Of a stretch of DNA of 27,474 bases, positions 25,201-27,474 are shown one piece after another. The notes under the pieces were generated by a model, which was not told the origin of the DNA, did no database searches, and saw only the letters and a program-made list of their open reading frames with translations. A program made the translations under genes and the position numbers. The stretch comes from a virus: the IMG/VR virus record IMGVR_UViG_3300009172_000041, positions 1-27,474 of that record; one strand, 5' to 3'. The stretch's first letter is position 1, and each line of letters opens with the position of its first letter.

Positions 25201-27444
25201 TCATATATTAATTATATTGAGGATTTTGAATTAACATCTGATTTATTTAAAAGTACTAAAAATGATTACTTTGATAAATTTATGATAACTGAAGGTTTCG
25301 AAAAGCATTTAAATGAAGAAGATCTAGGTGACATTTATAATAAGTTTGGGGAGTATACTAGTGGTTATCTAAATAAAGATGATGTTAACAATACGTTCTT
25401 TAAAACTAATTTAAAAAAGAAGTATACCTTGATAGACGGTGGTGATACTAAATCGTTTGCAAGTACTGTTTTTAAAGGATTAAAGTTTGTATTAAAGAAC
25501 AGAAAGGAGTTTACTAATAAAACGGCGTTAGACTTTGTTAAAAACAGTGAATTTAATGGATACAAGTTTAGTATTTTATTGAAGACTAATACTGATAGCA
25601 ACACAAACGATATAGATTTTGAGATTATTCAAAATAAGAAGTTTAAATTCGTAATATTTTTTATTAATTTAAATATAAGTGATTATTGGATTAAGGGCAA
25701 CATGAACAGAAAACTGTTATATGAATTAAATCATAAAGTAGTGTATGATCACGTAGCTGAAGATTATATTTATGCTAATACATCGTTTGACGGTGCGCTT
25801 AATTGGAATCAAGCAGATTTTAGTGATAATTCACCATATATAATAGATGGTATTAACCATTTTGATGGAAGCGAGCCCGTATTTGATGATCAAATATTAT
25901 TGAATGAAAATGGATTATATGGAGATGTTATAATGGATTTATATCCAAATACTCCGGGCAATACATTATATAAATTCTCAATATATTCTGTTGTTGATAG
26001 TCGTACAATTAAAGTTGTATCTAAACCTGTAGAAGTAAATAATCCATCAGTTGAACTAGACGTTCAGTTTCTACCTAATTTTATTCAAAAACAAATTAAA
26101 TATTATTATGCTGACGGAGGTACAAATATACATAAATCTATATTAGAAAAACTTTCTATCAATAGTGTTGCTAGTTTAATTAACCTGAATGATGATAGTA
26201 TTACATATACAACTGTTAACGAAGATGATACTATTACTAATAATAGGTTTACTGTAAACATAGAAGATGGTACAGAAATAGTAAAATATGCCAACCTTTC
26301 AATAGAAGAAGATAATGACAAACCAAAGAGTTATAAATTATTTAAAGGTATTATAGGTTATAATCTAGTAGAATCTAGAGATGCATTATATTATCCGTTC
26401 TTAATTAGACACAGTGGAGCGTACACTGTTGATTTCACACCAGTAATAACATTCACTGATATGTATACTCACTTTAAATCTAATAGAGTTCAATCAACAA
26501 TTGACTACCGAGAAGCAGGATTCGAAAGTTTAATTTACAAGCACTCTATTATTAATGAGCACGAACTAGATACTGCAAAATCATATTATAACAGATATAA
26601 CAGGTGTGGAACTACATTTAATTTAGGGTTTATACAAGATAATAACAAACATGATTTGAATTGGGGAGTTATTAAGAATCATTTTTATCACAAGGTAAAT
26701 GAAATTAATCCAAGTGGAATAACTAAACTTACTAGATCTTCAGATAAACTGCCGCTATACCCATTAATTGATGAAATAACTATTGCATCAAAAGATGTTA
26801 ATGTATTTAGATCTTCATGGGACTCTGGTTATTACACTAGAGCTTATTCTAGTGGTAAAACAGAACTAGTTCCAGGGACATTAAATAATACCGAAGAACG
26901 ATCATATTTAGCATCTACTATGATGAAGGTTAAAGATGAATATGATATCACGTCATTCACATATCAATCAGTTGATAGTCAAGCCGCGCTAGATAAAATT
27001 CTTAAAAACTCTACAAACGAAAGTGAGGTAGTATTCTTTGAGGATAAAAAACAAATAGTGGCTGACTTTTATGTAACTGATTCTGCGGTACGCTTATTAA
27101 AAAATGATGGAGTACTTGATAGAATTCAAAGATATGTATCATCTCAGAATTCTGCAGGGGATAAAACTACAGTTTCAGATGATGCTGAATTTTATATAAA
27201 TAAAAATATTATTGAGCAGTTTGTTGTAGATTCTATATCATTATATACAAAAAGATTCAAGGGCAGTTCTAGTAGTATAATAGATACTTCAGATGCTAGC
27301 TTGATTCTTTCTTCAGGATTTTCCCCCGATAATAATTTTGCATATAAACCGCATAAACAAAAGCCTATGAATTTTAGGTTGATATATAATAAAAGATTAG
27401 GATATTCTTACGACATTAAACCTATGATAAAAATAAAGTCATAA
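19246..27444 (+). CDS. Giant virion protein with Ig-like array and cysteine-bounded domains (2732 aa)
   Basis: This is likely a distal baseplate or fibre protein that reaches the cell surface. A 90-residue N-terminal domain bounded by Cys21 and Cys87 is followed by four tandem bacterial Ig-like (HYR/DUF5011-type) repeats at residues 93-165, 166-242, 243-315 and 316-394 (APVITVTGNNPVTVELGTTY, TDAGATADGGETV, YTITYSATDAANNTGTA), then two cadherin-like domains (about 395-585; PTLGYFGPDNLKLKGIDSKG). A second copy of the N-terminal domain follows (Cys605-Cys677), then more Cys-bounded segments to about 1009. The remaining 1700 residues are acidic, Asn/Asp/Tyr-rich and strand-heavy, with no motif I recognise, including the segment APIWSDNNMPKNFVIFKVDN. 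There is no signal peptide, which argues for a virion protein and not a secreted host adhesin. The ATG follows TTTAAATAA. Confidence 0.65.
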   Translation: MSAIQSILIIDTGQTDAVSACSFSGAGSTGVQFNSASLKPVNGDILYTDYQNIVFNGGDQFFKETGANGTETFKVDSAGVVSEVATCVIPDITAPVITVTGNNPVTVELGTTYTDAGATADGGETVTSTGTVDTSTIGSYTITYSATDAANNTGTANRTVNVVDTTAPVITVTGNNYVTVELGTTYTDAGATANGGETVTATVTPTGTVDTSTVGAYTITYSATDANSNTGTATRTVNVVDTTGPVITITGNNAPTIEAGTSYTDVGATADGGETVTSTGTVDTSTVGTYDITYTATDANNNTGTATRTVTVVDTTPPIITLNGDATLNINVNSTYADPGYTAIDIHDGDITSNVLVTGTVNTAAVGTYTIKYNVSDAVPLPAVEVTRTVNVNDSSAPIPVDVAYDVAWNQTLAITLEANDNVDTTTALTYTIITPPTRGNLTVVDNNAVIYEHTASTIGPDFFTFKATDTELNESLIGTITLNPLNDAPVLSDPHPSTGTISVDQNSSVTFNVTGSDADGDQINWIITTNPINGIITNPDATGNTLSLKYTPTLGYFGPDNLKLKGIDSKGAESQILDVSITVAQVPWFDMKIGSFGADAVSLCIASRNGTAYGNTIQANNVDQLAEGDTIYYDESLNQKVTSNSSSSQWIPISDDDTSKVVKIGLTGEILQIVACNDTAVSKYTEVKYATNTISYCDGDFQSIKVYYKYDGVGSPNNGIKSLEDLVSAGTPLFSSELDSNLYTITDGTSSSGFIDSGIYSDINQNVTYYKRSSSNTWGTNGGVAQYTWECDGEDVNYTFSLSNINKSSIDDPNLNQFCATEADHLNILDIWYNRPVDVAHLSLKDLARYNVLIYKSETGAQTEDQDDLFESNIFSDEDGYLVWDNKGDNINNNWYGYDIDGRLTTGLAISNYGKCDNYDKPSISPGIVRENTPTSNDINVFYGFYSCEPEIIGPGHNNGGLEVLAWPVYIIDGLHTNKSGDQGSYIKDFTDTLSFGDTINSSNFDSCLEYAFVIESENIDTAVLLVKDRLIEKQTPVVSDGLDIGISSESIIEVYPKADYKSCIIDDKIKISETYTFPVISGYDSRKAGPNFNTQVNYELDNVAKPLLRTNPKLSGNVKIVTSSDGSIFLESISATKTLASTQYKKYPISPNGNYANDVSGFFKANGTPSDLIYLTKRQESDLTVLDSYDKQIEEEYQYGTSYSYSKNYDEKLKIFAPIWSDNNMPKNFVIFKVDNPTGVDADIDDAGNFTRVQDLLKNAEIIKTFDLTNESNLGKYIRNHVQQETFPKSPITVSFGKNEVTNYNGIDLNSGELTSKGEYIYKDFVETDKPLIEANDFITDGFKRNNILCANLINLEFLFDDDTSEDYSVNRYFGLYVDDIDSGTGEISSITNNVITFSELNSLVDPNERSTAIPSNKQMTTTPTLGYVNINGIFYKISNEGVYDSIKSEVKVEDSTRNIESTIGISHNGSSVNLTNNEDVGYDFVKMTVIDTPDSSDKIAVIESREEVYKFTFIKHTPGESLKLNIGDSTANYVLEFITGNSFTGTVSSITSNWNALGLSDYLEITVDYESSSFFISEKFTNLGDLNMYISGATSSIIRVDQIQTNVNIQNNTYSANYTLDKGTYSGQQFSSQGNTGEIASSIAAAIHNDDSNLDAYNIGSDVWIKSRVAGYRLMQHVVLVNKLNVIDFIKVENEDVYNLLKLRKGTGTVLDQWRAHYLSGGHSSSKSVYIDNETLSEISIGDSLETRYNGVYNKVLDIVEDISNIDSEKTKLILEDKSDIKDGEARVFNQNVVRLGLFSAYDIYDMNFDFYDTSNSDLKELEFETRENIDYEPYENSILKIDPITGEFDTALEASDIFDNDYSLQPVDYFSNLSGILSEESTNEELSERITSEFDRLKENQLKEFATNSRIVPNINKWVLKDTLTVRDQPYYLNTNEVFGRTNFAPDLSATSRNKADMTHEWFYMDKKPKYLKYDELNETFSYINYIEDFELTSDLFKSTKNDYFDKFMITEGFEKHLNEEDLGDIYNKFGEYTSGYLNKDDVNNTFFKTNLKKKYTLIDGGDTKSFASTVFKGLKFVLKNRKEFTNKTALDFVKNSEFNGYKFSILLKTNTDSNTNDIDFEIIQNKKFKFVIFFINLNISDYWIKGNMNRKLLYELNHKVVYDHVAEDYIYANTSFDGALNWNQADFSDNSPYIIDGINHFDGSEPVFDDQILLNENGLYGDVIMDLYPNTPGNTLYKFSIYSVVDSRTIKVVSKPVEVNNPSVELDVQFLPNFIQKQIKYYYADGGTNIHKSILEKLSINSVASLINLNDDSITYTTVNEDDTITNNRFTVNIEDGTEIVKYANLSIEEDNDKPKSYKLFKGIIGYNLVESRDALYYPFLIRHSGAYTVDFTPVITFTDMYTHFKSNRVQSTIDYREAGFESLIYKHSIINEHELDTAKSYYNRYNRCGTTFNLGFIQDNNKHDLNWGVIKNHFYHKVNEINPSGITKLTRSSDKLPLYPLIDEITIASKDVNVFRSSWDSGYYTRAYSSGKTELVPGTLNNTEERSYLASTMMKVKDEYDITSFTYQSVDSQAALDKILKNSTNESEVVFFEDKKQIVADFYVTDSAVRLLKNDGVLDRIQRYVSSQNSAGDKTTVSDDAEFYINKNIIEQFVVDSISLYTKRFKGSSSSIIDTSDASLILSSGFSPDNNFAYKPHKQKPMNFRLIYNKRLGYSYDIKPMIKIKS
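19273..19509 (+). repeat. Cys-bounded domain, copy 1 (in the 2732-aa protein)
   Basis: Residues 10-88 contain DAVSAC (Cys21), then GDILYTD, then FKV..AG.V...VATC (Cys87). The same order of motifs recurs in copy 2 after the Ig array. I know of no named family for it. Confidence 0.6.
19522..20427 (+). repeat. Four tandem bacterial Ig-like repeats (219, 231, 219 and 237 bases)
   Basis: The units start at 19522, 19741, 19972 and 20191. Unit 2 is 12 bases longer because of a TVTP-type insertion. Bases 19581-19659 (unit 1) and 20031-20109 (unit 3) differ at only two of 79 positions. Units 1 and 2 are also close, while unit 4 is diverged. Each encodes the T-x-P-x-I-T-V ... G-T-x-Y-x-D-x-G ... G-x-Y-x-I-x-Y-x-A-T-D pattern of surface Ig-like domains. 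Confidence 0.9.
20428..21000 (+). other. Two cadherin-like domains after the Ig array
   Basis: Residues 395-585 read as two tandem cadherin-like or Big-type domains. The first has EANDNVDTTTALTYTI and FFTFKATD, the second SVTFNVTGSDADGDQINWII and YTPTLGYFGPDNLKLKG with SKGAES. Such domains commonly extend adhesins and fibres; calcium binding is possible through the SDADGD-type acidic loops. Confidence 0.6.
21025..21279 (+). repeat. Cys-bounded domain, copy 2 (in the 2732-aa protein)
   Basis: Residues 594-678 repeat the copy 1 pattern: DAVSLC (Cys605), GDTIYYD, VKIG.TGEI, IVAC (Cys677). The Cys-Cys spacing is 72 residues against 66 in copy 1. The two copies bracket the Ig/cadherin block. Confidence 0.6.
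21337..22272 (+). repeat. Three further diverged Cys-bounded segments
   Basis: Cysteine pairs at residues 698/792, 820/917 and 949/1009 bound segments with a similar order of a Leu-rich stretch (SLEDLVSAGTPLF; LSLKDLARYNVLIY), a central aromatic Trp/Tyr segment and a Gly before the closing Cys. The similarity to copies 1 and 2 is weak and could be coincidental in part. Confidence 0.35.
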
Positions 27445-27445
27445 A

Positions 27446-27474
27446 ATGGCAATTAACATTCAAGAGATATTACA
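27446..27474 (+). CDS. Start of the next gene, fibre-type N-terminus (partial)
   Basis: The ATG follows the previous stop by one base (TAAAATG) and reads MAINIQEIL before the window ends. The related N-terminus of the 201-aa protein (MANITEIL) suggests another small fibre or rim protein. Only nine complete codons are visible. Confidence 0.5.

Overview
The window is one uninterrupted late-gene block of a tailed bacteriophage with a T4-type contractile tail (myovirus morphology). All supported genes lie on the + strand, are packed with gaps of 0-58 bases, start with ATG and, where complete, end with TAA. The DNA is strongly AT-rich. None of the start codons has a recognisable Shine-Dalgarno sequence; instead each is preceded by an A/T-rich leader, often of the form AATAAATG. 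That leader type, together with a phage-borne ribosomal protein S1 homologue that looks like the S1 of Bacteroidota, suggests a host in the Bacteroidota (for example a flavobacterium). The host is an inference; nothing here names it directly.

Layout. Bases 21-4047 hold the hub end of the baseplate: a probable hub/tube-junction protein (484 aa), a gp5-like OB-fold spike protein without lysozyme domain (237 aa), and a large unknown structural protein with a hydrophobic, proline-rich C-terminus (618 aa). Bases 4093-6752 hold two genes that are not typical virion genes: a four-domain S1 RNA-binding protein (430 aa) and a protein with amidoligase (glutamine-synthetase-fold COOH-NH2 ligase) motifs fused to a beta-helix-like tail (436 aa). 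Both follow unusually long gaps that carry a similar AT motif. Bases 6754-12847 hold a gp14-like neck protein candidate (280 aa), then the baseplate wedge set: gp25-like (118 aa), gp6-like (609 aa), an unknown 94-aa protein, and gp7-like (913 aa). Bases 12862-27444 hold four probable distal baseplate/fibre proteins of 201, 645, 1252 and 2732 aa. The last carries an array of bacterial Ig-like repeats that are nearly identical in places at the DNA level, plus a family of cysteine-bounded domains. The first codons of a further gene close the window.

How they fit together. gp5-, gp25-, gp6- and gp7-like proteins would form the hub and wedges of the contractile-tail baseplate, and the large distal proteins probably decorate its rim and contact the cell surface. 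The S1 homologue is best explained as a translation factor that helps host ribosomes initiate on the phage's AT-rich, SD-less leaders, or re-targets the ribosome. The amidoligase-like protein may modify a peptide, a virion protein or a cell-wall component. The most interesting part of the window is this S1/amidoligase pair set inside the tail operon. No CRISPR array, insertion sequence or integrase gene was seen, and I noticed no tRNA gene. There is no gene-free stretch longer than 58 bases.
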